The notes: generated by a model not told the origin, from the sequence alone. Counted from the stretch's first letter, positions 1 to 8,505 are shown. The stretch: DNA of 64,000 nucleotides from Acidobacteria bacterium AB60 (GCA_008682415.1 VANK01000011.1:124001-188000); one strand, 5' to 3'. Program-made: numbers and translations.

Positions 1-117
1 ATAGATCGTGTGCTTGCTGACGCCCTGTTCCCGAGCCACATCATCGACCGTGCGACCTGCCTCAACCTGCTTCAGCGCAGCAATCATCTGCGCCTCCGTG
101 TGCTTGCTTCGGCTCAT
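1..117 (-). CDS. IS3-family transposase OrfA, N-terminal fragment
   Basis: The reverse strand reads MSRSKHTEAQMIAALKQVE, then a stretch ending VSKHTIY at the window edge. This is the characteristic helix-turn-helix start of IS3-family OrfA, where variants of the pattern TEEQIIAALKQ...GVSEATFY are common. OrfA binds the IS ends and is normally fused to the OrfB DDE integrase by programmed frameshifting. The rest of the protein lies outside the window. Start is the ATG at 115-117. Confidence 0.75.
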   Translation of the reverse strand, partial: MSRSKHTEAQMIAALKQVEAGRTVDDVAREQGVSKHTIY

Positions 118-181
118 CCGTCCTACCCCTTCCTTCGTCCAAATCGTATTCCGAAATGGACGGATTCAGGGGGTCAGGTCA
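1..181 (-). mobile_element. IS3-family insertion sequence, one end (partial)
   Basis: The element runs off the left edge. Visible parts are the N-terminus of OrfA and about 60 bp of non-coding terminus ending in a TGACC-type tip. The exact tip is 176 or 181, because TGACC is repeated there. It abuts the interrupted rusA-like coding sequence, which fits insertion into that gene. Only one end is in the window, so completeness and target duplication cannot be judged. Confidence 0.7.
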
Positions 182-395
182 TCGCAGAGCGTGTCTTGAA
201 AGCTCTCGATCAGATTGTCGCCGTCTGAGTTCTTTGACGACACGCCAAAGACGTAGCGAACAGCGAGTGGTCCCTTCGGAATAGTGATCCTGGGCAGCTT
301 GAGGGACAGCTTATACGCCTTCAACTCTGTCGTGGCGAAGCGGCGCCCTTGTAGCTTCTGTTTACTGAGAGGGGTTTTATTATGATCTTATTCAT
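177..395 (-). pseudogene. RusA-like Holliday-junction endonuclease, truncated and frameshifted
   Basis: An ATG at 393-395 has a strong AGGAGGT ribosome binding site just upstream. The reading begins MNKIIIKPLSVN, then needs a one-base shift near 358-366 to continue into GRRFATTELKAYK and, further on, SDGDNLIESFQDTLC. The pattern PLSVN..GRRF..TELKAY and the acidic DGDNL motif are typical of phage RusA resolvases, which cleave four-way junctions. The gene is cut after about 70 codons by the IS3 end. It marks a former prophage or phage-like island. Family assignment rests on motif recognition only. Confidence 0.6.
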
Positions 396-536
396 ACCTC
401 CTGTCTAGCTAGACTGTTGTGGCGCGTTAGAGAGCCAGTGTGAGTTAGTAATATATTGCCGAGTACATTGATCAACTTTTGGAGATGTCCTGTGATTGGA
501 TACCGGCGATCGCGAACGAGACCATTCCGTAACCAC

Positions 537-1340
537 ATGCTTGGGGCAACCATCGCGCTTAAGAAGAGGCGGTCTATATTCGTGAAGCATAGCCGTATGT
601 TCTCTCTAGCAGGAGCGGTTCTTGTCCTAGCTACTTTTGTCGTAAAAGAGGTCATTGAGGACCGAATGAGGGATAAAATTGACACTTTGGACGGGGTGGA
701 AAGGCACTATGCTTTACAAGCTCGGTCTACATCAACGCAAGTGGAGGAAATCAGTGTCGAGCAGGCTATAGATTTGCCCGACTTGTCCGACTCGGCCGTG
801 AATAGAAGGCCCTTCATTCGCTACGTAGATTCGGCGATGTTCATAAGCGGTCTCGCTAGGGCTCACATCGAGGATACTCGTGCGATGAATGATGGCACCT
901 CCGAAGTGCTTCTCAATATTCCTGGAGCCTTCGATGAAAATGAGGATCACGCGGATCTAGCGGATACGAGGCACCGCCTTACACTTGATGAAGATAGCCG
1001 ACACTATCGAATGGTCGATGCTCTCGATGAGACAAAGAACACACTTCTCGAGGGGCACATGAAGGATCGTTTTCTGCCACAATTTTTACCCGATGATCTG
1101 AGAGATGAGATTCAGCAGTACCGATACCAAGTCAGTCAGGTTTATTTGGATGTCTTAGAGTCGTACTCCGGCTCGATTGACGATAGAGAAGTCGCTATCA
1201 ACTATTTGCGACTTTATCGTGAATCACTTAGTCAGAGGTCGAGGAGAATATCCGAGATCGGGTATGGCTTTTATGGACTTGGATGGCTAATCAATTTGGC
1301 GGGCGGTCTCTTAGGCAATCGGATTGCCGCCGAGGAATGA
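537..1340 (+). CDS. Hypothetical membrane-anchored protein
   Basis: No family recognised. The protein has a hydrophobic segment near its N-terminus (LAGAVLVLATFVV), a long acidic, charged, probably helical middle region, and a glycine-rich hydrophobic C-terminal segment (IGYGFYGLGWLINLAGG). That suggests two membrane passes with a roughly 200-residue loop. The start is uncertain: TTG at 456, ATG at 537, GTG at 582 (a possible AGAGGCGG ribosome binding site lies upstream) or ATG at 597. The gene looks less GC-rich than the flanking host genes and lies among phage remnants, IS elements and a defence system, so it is probably accessory cargo. Function unknown. Confidence 0.5.
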   Translation: MLGATIALKKRRSIFVKHSRMFSLAGAVLVLATFVVKEVIEDRMRDKIDTLDGVERHYALQARSTSTQVEEISVEQAIDLPDLSDSAVNRRPFIRYVDSAMFISGLARAHIEDTRAMNDGTSEVLLNIPGAFDENEDHADLADTRHRLTLDEDSRHYRMVDALDETKNTLLEGHMKDRFLPQFLPDDLRDEIQQYRYQVSQVYLDVLESYSGSIDDREVAINYLRLYRESLSQRSRRISEIGYGFYGLGWLINLAGGLLGNRIAAEE

Positions 1341-1426
1341 TCCCCGAGATACGCCGAAACGCGATGTTGTCTCATCTTTTGAACTCTGGATGTCAGGCTC
1401 GGCGCAAACGGATAGAGTGAGCCAAT

Positions 1427-1747
1427 TCAAAAGAGTGGCGGTTGACTGTCATTGGACCTTTTATCTGGGAACGCCGGCGGCAGCTCGACCCTGGGCTTAA
1501 CTTGCCATGTGTGCGCCGGGCGTCGGGTTGCCGGATCGATCTTTTTGCCAGCGTCCATCACGAGATTTGCCTTGCGGAGTTCCTGGCAGCGGGGCGTCAC
1601 CCGGTTGATCGGCCAGTCCAAGATGTGCGCGATCTCCTGATCTGTTCTGCCGGGGTACTGTTGGATAGCCGCCAGGACCTGCTTCTGCGCGTACCCAAGC
1701 TTGTCTTGAATGTCTCTACAGGCTGAAAGCGATGTGTGTTGGATCAT
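1427..1747 (-). CDS. Phage-type winged helix DNA-binding protein
   Basis: A 106-aa protein. Residues about 20-85 fit a winged helix-turn-helix: VLAAIQQYPGRTDQEIAHILDW, then INRVTPRCQELRKANLV. This 'initiation control' wHTH type is common in phage replication and recombination modules next to RusA-like genes. A degraded rusA fragment lies on the same strand about 1 kb further on, supporting a shared prophage origin. It probably binds DNA; its target is unknown. No clear Shine-Dalgarno precedes the chosen ATG. Confidence 0.6.
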   Translation of the reverse strand: MIQHTSLSACRDIQDKLGYAQKQVLAAIQQYPGRTDQEIAHILDWPINRVTPRCQELRKANLVMDAGKKIDPATRRPAHTWQVKPRVELPPAFPDKRSNDSQPPLF

Positions 1748-1867
1748 GTAAGTGTCTGAAAAGACGAGGTAAATGCATGGTGTCTCATATTCTGAAACAG
1801 TGAAACAACTGAGAACAACTGAAAGGTGTTAGATCGGCTCAATTGTTATTTAAGTACGCTTGCGATT

Positions 1868-2116
1868 TCAAGCAGCACCCGGTTTCGCAGCTCTCAAGTG
1901 AAAGAGGCACTCAATATGTTCAACAAACTTCGCCGGGTAACTCGGTTGATTACACAATCCGCACAGGAGATCGTAGCCACGTTGGTGTTTCTCATCGTCC
2001 TGTGCGATTAGGCTTATGAGGCGATCCGACATATCATTGAATCTTGGAGCCGCCACGGTGCTTGAGCCTTTCCCACGGCAAAAGCGGATAAATGTTCCGG
2101 TCTTCGGGGTTCGCAC
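1868..2116 (-). CDS. Small hypothetical ORF
   Basis: An 82-aa open frame with no recognised family. It is kept as a weak candidate because it is on the same strand and in line with the phage-like wHTH gene and the neighbouring small ORF, and no better frame competes. It could equally be non-coding or a decayed remnant. Confidence 0.25.
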   Translation of the reverse strand: MRTPKTGTFIRFCRGKGSSTVAAPRFNDMSDRLISLIAQDDEKHQRGYDLLCGLCNQPSYPAKFVEHIECLFHLRAAKPGAA

Positions 2117-2206
2117 GGCTAAGGGCTATCTGAACGTTTATACATTTATTCGGCCCTCGACCGTCTTGAAACTGATTTACTGAGTGGTGCCACTCGCAAA
2201 GAGAGA

Positions 2207-2413
2207 TTATTGCGAAGCGCGCTTGTATTTGCTTTCCGGCGTAGGTGAGCGCGTGTTCCCTTCCAACAAATCAAGCGAGACGTGCCGATCGACGCGGTTG
2301 TAAGGCGATACGGCTTTGACCTGAAGCGGAATCTCAAAGATCCACAATGGCGCATTGGCCAATGCCGTCTCCCTGCCCTCTGGATGCGTACAAGCAATAG
2401 GGAATCTAGCCAC
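2207..2413 (-). CDS. Small hypothetical phage-like protein
   Basis: A 68-aa ORF starting at GTG (VARFPIACTHPEG...). The composition looks protein-like and it is collinear with the phage-type small genes downstream. No conserved motif recognised. The IS66 element sits only about 35 bp upstream of its start and may have separated it from its promoter. Confidence 0.35.
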   Translation of the reverse strand: MARFPIACTHPEGRETALANAPLWIFEIPLQVKAVSPYNRVDRHVSLDLLEGNTRSPTPESKYKRASQ

Positions 2414-2438
2414 ATTTGTTTCTCGTCTCAGTGCCCCC

Positions 2439-2446
2439 GCTTCAGG
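2439..2446. repeat. 8-bp target site duplication of IS66 element (left copy)
   Basis: The sequence GCTTCAGG directly precedes the left terminal inverted repeat and recurs exactly at 5049-5056 after the right one. IS66 elements characteristically duplicate 8 bp, so this fixes the element borders and indicates a fairly recent insertion. Confidence 0.95.
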
Positions 2447-2489
2447 GTAAGCGTACGCCGAATCCCTCTTGACCGGCGATAGAGTGTGT

Positions 2490-2527
2490 CATCAAGTGTC
2501 CGCCTATTTTTTAGCGGACACTTGATG
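2490..2527. terminator. Hairpin at the tnpC end of IS66
   Basis: A 14-bp perfect stem (CATCAAGTGTCCGC with its complement) closes a T-rich 10-nt loop. It lies just past the tnpC stop, inside the element. It probably terminates tnp transcription or insulates the element from outside reading; the function is inferred from position. Confidence 0.6.
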
Positions 2528-2535
2528 AGTGTGTC

Positions 2536-4188
2536 TTAGGCGGCTTGGGTAGCGTTGTTTTGGAGGGCAGGCGCCAGGTTCCATGGCAGGAGTTCCTGAA
2601 TGTGGCTCACCGGATGATCGGCGATTCGAGCCAGCACGGTTCGAAAGTAAAGCTCCGGATCGAGCCCGTTGAGCTTCGCCGAGCCGATTAGGCTGTACAT
2701 GGCGGCGGCACGTTCTCCGCCACCGTCGGATCCGACGAACAAGAAGTTCTTTCGACCAAGAGCGACGGCTCTTAGCGCCCGTTCGGCCGCGCTGTTGTCG
2801 ATCTCGAGAGTGCCATCATCGGTGAAGCGCGTGAGGGCACGCCATCGGGATACAGCGTATCGGATGGCAGCCGCGGTCTCACTCTTCGATGACAAGTTGC
2901 GGAGTGCTTTTTCCATCCATCTTCGCAAGTCATCGAGCAGAGGTCTGGATCGGCTCTGCCGAATACTCAGCCTCAGATCGGCTGGCTCGCCACGTATCTC
3001 ATCCTCGATCGCATAGAGGGCGCCGATCCTGTTCAGAGCTTCGGTCGTGGTTGGCGATGCGTGGACAACATGAATCTCATGGAACTTGCGTCTGGCATGT
3101 GCCCAGCAGGCAGCCTCGTAGATGTCTTCTCCATACAGGTGATGAAAGCCGGCGTAGGCGTCAGCCTGAAGAGCGCCCTTGAAGGTCTTAAGGTGTTGGC
3201 GGGGATGTTCCCCCTTGCGATCAGCCGAGTACGCAAACCACACAGCTGGCGCCGTCTGTTCACCAGCCGGCCTGTCGTCGCGAACGTATGTCCAGAGACG
3301 ACCGGTCTTAGTCTTCCCGTTGCCGGGAGCAAGAACTGGCATCGGTGTATCGTCGGCGTGCAGCTTGCGGCCGCCGAGAACATGCTTCTGGATCGCATCC
3401 ACAAGCGGACCAAGAAGATCGCTTGCGGCGCCCACCCAGCCGGCCAGCGTGGAGCGGGAGATCTCGACGCCTTGCCGGGCGTAGATCTCAGACTGCCTGT
3501 AAAGGGGAAGATGATCTGCGAACTTCGACACGATCACGTGAGCAAGCAGACCAGGTGCGGGAAGACCCCGTTCGATCGGACGTGAGGGGGCAGGTGCTTC
3601 AACGACGCGATCACAGCCAGTGCAAGTGAACTTCGGCCGCACGTGACGGATGACCTTGAAACTATCGGGGATGTACTCCAGCTGTTCAGAGACATCTTCA
3701 CCAAACTGCCGCAACTGGCCGCCGCAATCAGCACAGCAATCGCCGCTCGGAGTGTGCGTGACCACTTCGCGTGGCAGATGCTCCGGGAGAGGCTTGCGCT
3801 CGGGCCGCGCCTTGGGTTCTTTAGCCGGGGAGACGCGTTCGGCTCCGGCCTCGAGCTCGGCATGTGTCGTCTCGTCGTCTTCAAGTTCCAGTTCCATCTG
3901 CTCAAGCTTGATGATGATCTTCTCGCTCTTGGTACCGAAGATCACATGCCGGAGCTTGTCGACCATGAGCTTGAGATGTTGGATCCGCTCGCTGCGGGCG
4001 CGCAGCTCATCAGCCTGATCGGAGAGTGTCTGTCGGTGGGAATCGAGTTCGGCTTCCAGCCGGCGGATCTCCGCATCTCGATCTGCGATGAGGGAATCGA
4101 GCTGCTCTTGTTGTGCCATGAAGAGGGCAAGCAGGTCTTCGCGATCGAGGTTGTTCAGATCGGGAAGAGGAGCGCGATCCATGGACAA
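2536..4188 (-). CDS. tnpC: IS66 transposase TnpC
   Basis: A 550-aa DDE transposase. In order: an N-terminal coiled-coil/leucine-zipper-like segment (QQEQLDSLIADRDAEIRRLEAEL), a zinc-binding region with CCADCGG and CTGC pairs, then the catalytic DDE domain with HADDTP, ADAYAGF and IDNSAAERALR. The C-terminal SAKLNGLDPELYFRTVLARI is typical of IS66. Length is normal and the frame is open. It acts with TnpA and TnpB, encoded upstream on the same strand. Confidence 0.95.
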   Translation of the reverse strand: MSMDRAPLPDLNNLDREDLLALFMAQQEQLDSLIADRDAEIRRLEAELDSHRQTLSDQADELRARSERIQHLKLMVDKLRHVIFGTKSEKIIIKLEQMELELEDDETTHAELEAGAERVSPAKEPKARPERKPLPEHLPREVVTHTPSGDCCADCGGQLRQFGEDVSEQLEYIPDSFKVIRHVRPKFTCTGCDRVVEAPAPSRPIERGLPAPGLLAHVIVSKFADHLPLYRQSEIYARQGVEISRSTLAGWVGAASDLLGPLVDAIQKHVLGGRKLHADDTPMPVLAPGNGKTKTGRLWTYVRDDRPAGEQTAPAVWFAYSADRKGEHPRQHLKTFKGALQADAYAGFHHLYGEDIYEAACWAHARRKFHEIHVVHASPTTTEALNRIGALYAIEDEIRGEPADLRLSIRQSRSRPLLDDLRRWMEKALRNLSSKSETAAAIRYAVSRWRALTRFTDDGTLEIDNSAAERALRAVALGRKNFLFVGSDGGGERAAAMYSLIGSAKLNGLDPELYFRTVLARIADHPVSHIQELLPWNLAPALQNNATQAA

Positions 4189-4257
4189 AGTATGCCATCG
4201 ATCAAATCAGGAATCATCTGCAAAAGCCGCATGAATAAAGGAGAATCATCTTCGTCA

Positions 4258-4605
4258 TCAGACTGCGACTTCGGGCTGCCAGGTCCTCTCCACTCTCCGC
4301 CAATCGATACCTTCTAACAGCATCGAAAGCTGTGCGCGACTCAGGTGAACCGTTCCGCTCTCGGCCTTCGGCCAGATGAAGCGGCCACGTTCCAGTCGCT
4401 TGGCGAACAGGCAAAGACCATCGCCGTCCCACCACAACAGTTTTACGATATCGCCTCTGCGCCCGCGAAACACGAACATATGTCCGGAGAAGGGCTGCTG
4501 CTGCAACACAGTCTGCACCTGGCCCCTGAGTCCATCGAACCCACGTCGCATATCAGTAACTCCGGCCACAATCCAAATCTTCGTTGCAGTGGGGAGTTGG
4601 ATCAC
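4258..4605 (-). CDS. tnpB: IS66 accessory protein TnpB (Orf2)
   Basis: A 115-aa protein with the IS66 Orf2 signature (VAGVTDMRRGFDGL, FVFRGRRGDIVKLLWWDGDGLCLFAKRLERGRF). It is required for IS66 transposition, although its biochemical role is unclear. Its ATG overlaps the tnpA stop by four bases, indicating coupled translation. Confidence 0.95.
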   Translation of the reverse strand: MIQLPTATKIWIVAGVTDMRRGFDGLRGQVQTVLQQQPFSGHMFVFRGRRGDIVKLLWWDGDGLCLFAKRLERGRFIWPKAESGTVHLSRAQLSMLLEGIDWRRVERTWQPEVAV

Positions 4606-4991
4606 TTGCGCAGGCTCTCAAGGACCGCTCGGATGAGAACATGATCAGCACCACTCTCGATGCTGATCACCGCTCGTCCAGGAAGTTCGATATGGATCGA
4701 GCCTGAACTCATCGCCTGCGTCTGGGGCAGTTGCTCTGCGCGCTCGATCTCGGGCTCAGTCAGACTCGAAACCGTCACGGGCAGCAGAGCCGCATAGGGC
4801 TCGGTCAGTTCCCCTCGTTCAAAAGCCCGACGCCACTTGAAAACCTGGTTGGCGTTCAAACCATGCGCCCGAGCCACTTCGGCAACGCTCGCACCCGGCT
4901 CCATGGTCAACTGCACAACCTGACGCTTCTCCGAAACCGATCGCCATCTGCGCACTCGACGACCAGAACCTGAATCCTCTGTGTGTGCCAT
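4602..4991 (-). CDS. tnpA: IS66 transposase TnpA (helix-turn-helix)
   Basis: A 129-aa first gene of the IS66 operon. It carries a Tn3/IS3-like helix-turn-helix (KRQVVQLTMEPGASVAEVARAHGLNANQVFKWRRAF, written here only as landmarks VAEVARAHGLNANQVFKW) that likely recognises the element ends. It overlaps tnpB by four bases. Confidence 0.9.
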   Translation of the reverse strand: MAHTEDSGSGRRVRRWRSVSEKRQVVQLTMEPGASVAEVARAHGLNANQVFKWRRAFERGELTEPYAALLPVTVSSLTEPEIERAEQLPQTQAMSSGSIHIELPGRAVISIESGADHVLIRAVLESLRK

Positions 4992-5048
4992 GTGGCGATG
5001 TTCCGCCCTCGACCGCTACTAGGAAAGAGGGAAACCCCGGACGCTTAC

Positions 5049-5056
5049 GCTTCAGG
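5049..5056. repeat. 8-bp target site duplication of IS66 element (right copy)
   Basis: GCTTCAGG, identical to 2439-2446, immediately after the right inverted repeat. Confidence 0.95.
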
Positions 5057-5572
5057 CAACGGGCTTGGCAGAGGCGCAAGGACCCGTCAAGGGTCTCCGC
5101 TGCGCTGCGATGAACAGGCAACAAACACCGCCCTTGACAGAACCTTCCGCCTCCGCCCGTTGCAAGAGCCATGAAGCGGCGGCACTCAACAAAAAAAATT
5201 TGGTTTTGGTGCTCTTGCTTCTGAACGCCATTCGGCCCTCCGGGCTTCATCAGGAGCATCAGATGCCAGTCGCTATCAGCACCCAATCCGCAGATAACGC
5301 CGCAACCCACAACCACCGCACAGCGCCGCATAGGAAAAATGCGCCGCTTCGGAGCCGCAGCGATTCGCCATACCAGCATCAACCGGAAATTCGACCTAAC
5401 CTATCCCTAATCCCAATTTTCGTGAGAAACTAGCATGGCGAAGAAAAGGCGAATAATTAATATGCGCTACCAGATTCATCGAAGCGAATGTCGATTAAGG
5501 CATCAAATCCGCTTTTCTTATCCCGCGCGGCACAGGTACAGTTGCTCATATCGAAAAACTCATTCGGGGTCG
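5057..5572. other. Region between IS66 and hamA, no convincing gene
   Basis: About 500 bp with no gene I can support. A minus-strand frame starting near 5382 would have ended a few codons beyond the IS66 insertion point, but its product is cysteine- and arginine-rich and resembles no family. The promoter of the hamA-hamB operon should lie in the right part. The hamA frame is open back to ATGs at 5435 and 5462, which are alternative starts. Confidence 0.4.
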
Positions 5573-6427
5573 ATGTTGAGCGTTTACGACCACAAGCCCG
5601 CGCGTTTTCTGATTGATCTCTCCAAGAAGAAGCATGCGGAGTTAACCTCGTCGATTTACTGCGCAGGTTTCGAACTTGGCAAATGGCGCTGTTCTCAATT
5701 GGCATTTCACTTAGCCGAATGGCTGCCTGATTACGCGTTGATCGAAGAGGAGTTGCGGGTTAATCACGCGAATATGTTGCTGAAGCTTAACCAGGCAGCC
5801 GTTCGCGTTTATACAAGCGAGAAATACAAGAAACGAGGTGAAGCAGGGGAAATAGCCTTGCATGCCATCTGCCGGGATTTCTTTCAAACCATTCCAATCT
5901 CGCCGAGAGTTTTCTATAAATCAGCTTCCAACGACCTGATCAAGGCTTTCGACATGGTGCATGCACGACTGCCAATGGCTGAACCGGTGGAACTCTGGTT
6001 AGGGGAATCGAAGCTCTGGGAACAGGGAGATTCCGCTATTGCGAATGCAATTAAGTCAGTTCGCAGCCACATCGACGCGGGCTTTCTGGCTAACGAAAAG
6101 CTCATCTTAGGCCCGCAGATCCCCAAGGACACTCCTCGTTATGAAGAGATCGTGAAGCTCTTTCACAAGAGCACCAGTCTCGACGCATTTTTGAAAAGCT
6201 CGGTCTTCGTGGTCGGCATCTTGTGCGACAGCGAGTCGGCCATTGCCGCTCTTCAGCATGACACCCAATACCTGTCCGCCGTGGAGGCAGAAATGGAGAA
6301 GCTGGCCAAATCTCTCAATGAGAGTGGATTGCCAAGTCAGTTGCGTATGGTTCTCATTTATCTCCCCCTTGCGACTAAGGAATCGTTGGTCGCCGCGTTC
6401 GATGAGCGGCTGAAAGGGCTCCAATGA
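5573..6427 (+). CDS. hamA: Hachiman defence nuclease HamA (DUF1837)
   Basis: A DUF1837 protein, the effector nuclease of the Hachiman anti-phage system. Features: VYDHKPARFLIDLSKKKH near the start, then GEAGEIALHAICRDFF, and the PD-(D/E)xK-like core with FDMVH and WLGESKLW, whose E-x-K (E145 and K147 with this start) is the expected catalytic pair. The frame is open upstream to ATG 5435 (330 aa). The ATG at 5573 is preferred because it gives 284 aa and places E-x-K near its usual position, though its ribosome binding site (GGGG) is weak. hamB begins inside its stop codon (ATGA), so the pair is translationally coupled. HamA is thought to be held inactive by HamB and to degrade DNA when released. 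Confidence 0.85.
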   Translation: MLSVYDHKPARFLIDLSKKKHAELTSSIYCAGFELGKWRCSQLAFHLAEWLPDYALIEEELRVNHANMLLKLNQAAVRVYTSEKYKKRGEAGEIALHAICRDFFQTIPISPRVFYKSASNDLIKAFDMVHARLPMAEPVELWLGESKLWEQGDSAIANAIKSVRSHIDAGFLANEKLILGPQIPKDTPRYEEIVKLFHKSTSLDAFLKSSVFVVGILCDSESAIAALQHDTQYLSAVEAEMEKLAKSLNESGLPSQLRMVLIYLPLATKESLVAAFDERLKGLQ

Positions 6428-8505
6428 GCATTGCCTCCTTTGATTGGCCGAACATCTCTCAGCTCAGTGGTGATCCACTTAAAAATCAAGTGTTTTCGAT
6501 CCTTTACGAGACCTCCTGCAGCTTGCACGAAGAGGACCCAGGCGAGCCGCACATGCTCGAAGTCGTTCCCCGATTAGCCCAACTCATAGAAACGCGTGAA
6601 GAGCTCGTCACTTTCAAGGAAGCGTTCAGTGCACTTGCGCGTTCTTTGGGGCTGTGGAACTACATTGATCGTGATCACGCGGACATTCGAGATGCTCTCG
6701 TTGCAGATACCGCTGAGATTCGAGATTTGGGCATAGTCCTTCACCGCGAACAGCAGTCCGCCCTAAATTCGCTGTTAGCAGGCAATAATCTCGTCCTAAG
6801 CGCGCCAACCAGTTTCGGGAAAAGCATCCTGATTGATGCTATGCTGCTGGAAGAACGGTTCAAGCGTGTAGCGATTGTGCTTCCAACTATCGCTCTGCTG
6901 GATGAGTTTCGGCGCCGTTTGGTTCGCCAGTTCAAAGACACCTTCGACATATTGATGCATCACTCGGAGACTTCCGAGGGCGAAAGGGTCATTTTTCTTG
7001 GCACCCAGGAACGCTTGATCAATAGAGACGATCTCGGGAAGCTCGACTTGGTTGTTGTCGATGAGTTTTACAAGCTCGATCCCGACCGCAAGGACTCCCG
7101 CAGCATCACGCTAAATGCAGCCGTGTACCGGTTGTTGAGTAAGGCAAAGCAGTTCTTCTTCCTGGGCCCGAATATAGACATTGTTAACGTCTCGGCGGGA
7201 AGCCGATGGCAGTTCTCATTTTTAAAGACTCGTTTCTCCACTGTGGCTGTGGACACCGCCGATCTCAGCAAGATCGAAAACAAAGAGGACCGCCTGCTGG
7301 ACGAATCGGTGAGGCCGGAGAATTGGCCAGCGCTAATATTTGTTTCCTCTCCAGACAAAGCAAACCTACTGGCGGCGCTGATGCTTGAACGCAACATCCG
7401 GATCGGAGCCGGTGCCGACCTTGCAGCTTGGATGAATGAAAACTATGGCGTGGGCTGGAGCCTGAGCAACTCGGTTGCAGCCGGCATTGGTGTTCATCAT
7501 GGGCGAATCCCCCGCGCTCTAGCCTCTCGATTCGTCAGCCTTTTCAATCAGAATGTCCTGCCTGTGTTGATCTGCACTTCGACCTTAATCGAAGGTGTGA
7601 ACACAGCCGCGAAATCAGTCCTGATTTACGACAAGAAGATCAACAAGAGCAATTATGACTTCTTCACTTTTTCGAACATCAAGGGCAGGGCCGGGAGATT
7701 GGGCAAACATCATGTTGGGAAAGTGTTCTTGTTCAATGTGCCTCCGGCCAAAGAGGACTACGGTATTTCAGCGCCATTGTTCGGAGAGATCGACGATGCG
7801 CCAGATGAATACATAGTTCACGTCGAAGACGAAGATGCCACTGCTACTTCGGCTACGCGAACCATTGAACTTGCCGCACGTCTAGGGCTCAAACCCGAAG
7901 ATCTTCGCAGGTTCTCTACTATAGGTATTTCGACCATCGAAGCGTTCCGCGATTCGGTAGCGCGTGCTCTCAATGAACGTGCGCTGCTGATCTGGAGCGG
8001 GTATCCGTCCTGGGAGAATATCTTGGCGCTCGCGACGATACTCTGTTCCGTGCGAAAGGCCGAGGAGTTTGGTTGCCGTACCCCAGCTCAGCTCACCATG
8101 TATGTACATCAGTTGCGAGGGGCTAGGCACGTCAAGCGTTTCTTCATTTGGCACTCGGAAAACTATCGGGGCAAATCGGAACAGATGGATAACATCTTCA
8201 AGTTCCTACGCGCCTGCGAGTTCAATCTGCCGGAATTCGTTGCGCTCGTCGAATTGTTTGTGAAGAACGGCGGCAACCAGGTTGATTACACGTATCTCAC
8301 CGGCGGGTTGCCCCGGTGGTTCAGAGCGGAAGAGCTCAAGATACTGGAAGAACAGGGTGTTCCGATCCAAATTTCGGAGCGCTTCTACACTGAAGGCGAC
8401 TCGGTTCGTTCCCTCGGTGCCCGACTGCTGGCCCTAGCGCGCTCGCGAGACGCACGAATATCAACATTCGAGCGCAATTGGATAACAGAAGCTCTCCCAT
8501 CTTGA
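6424..8505 (+). CDS. hamB: Hachiman defence helicase HamB
   Basis: A 693-aa superfamily 2 helicase of Ski2-like type, the sensor partner of HamA. Walker A is APTSFGKS (about 127-134), Walker B is VVVDEFYKLD (D213/E214), then GVHHGRIPRAL (about 356), CTSTLIEGVN (about 384) and motif VI GRAGRLG (about 421). The C-terminal third has no recognisable motif and probably contacts HamA or DNA. The ATGA overlap with hamA and the DUF1837 partner make the assignment firm. HamB is believed to survey DNA and release HamA on infection. All motifs look intact, so the system may be functional although it sits among mobile debris. Confidence 0.87.
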   Translation: MSIASFDWPNISQLSGDPLKNQVFSILYETSCSLHEEDPGEPHMLEVVPRLAQLIETREELVTFKEAFSALARSLGLWNYIDRDHADIRDALVADTAEIRDLGIVLHREQQSALNSLLAGNNLVLSAPTSFGKSILIDAMLLEERFKRVAIVLPTIALLDEFRRRLVRQFKDTFDILMHHSETSEGERVIFLGTQERLINRDDLGKLDLVVVDEFYKLDPDRKDSRSITLNAAVYRLLSKAKQFFFLGPNIDIVNVSAGSRWQFSFLKTRFSTVAVDTADLSKIENKEDRLLDESVRPENWPALIFVSSPDKANLLAALMLERNIRIGAGADLAAWMNENYGVGWSLSNSVAAGIGVHHGRIPRALASRFVSLFNQNVLPVLICTSTLIEGVNTAAKSVLIYDKKINKSNYDFFTFSNIKGRAGRLGKHHVGKVFLFNVPPAKEDYGISAPLFGEIDDAPDEYIVHVEDEDATATSATRTIELAARLGLKPEDLRRFSTIGISTIEAFRDSVARALNERALLIWSGYPSWENILALATILCSVRKAEEFGCRTPAQLTMYVHQLRGARHVKRFFIWHSENYRGKSEQMDNIFKFLRACEFNLPEFVALVELFVKNGGNQVDYTYLTGGLPRWFRAEELKILEEQGVPIQISERFYTEGDSVRSLGARLLALARSRDARISTFERNWITEALPS

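Larger units (their letters stand above)
2447..5048 (-). mobile_element. Complete IS66-family insertion sequence
   Basis: A 2602-bp element bounded by imperfect inverted repeats starting GTAAGCGT at both ends. The first 24 positions match apart from a short block. It is flanked by a perfect 8-bp direct repeat. It carries the canonical tnpA-tnpB-tnpC set, all on the minus strand and without frameshifts, so it may still be active. Removing it joins 2446 to 5057 in a region without a convincing gene. Confidence 0.95.
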
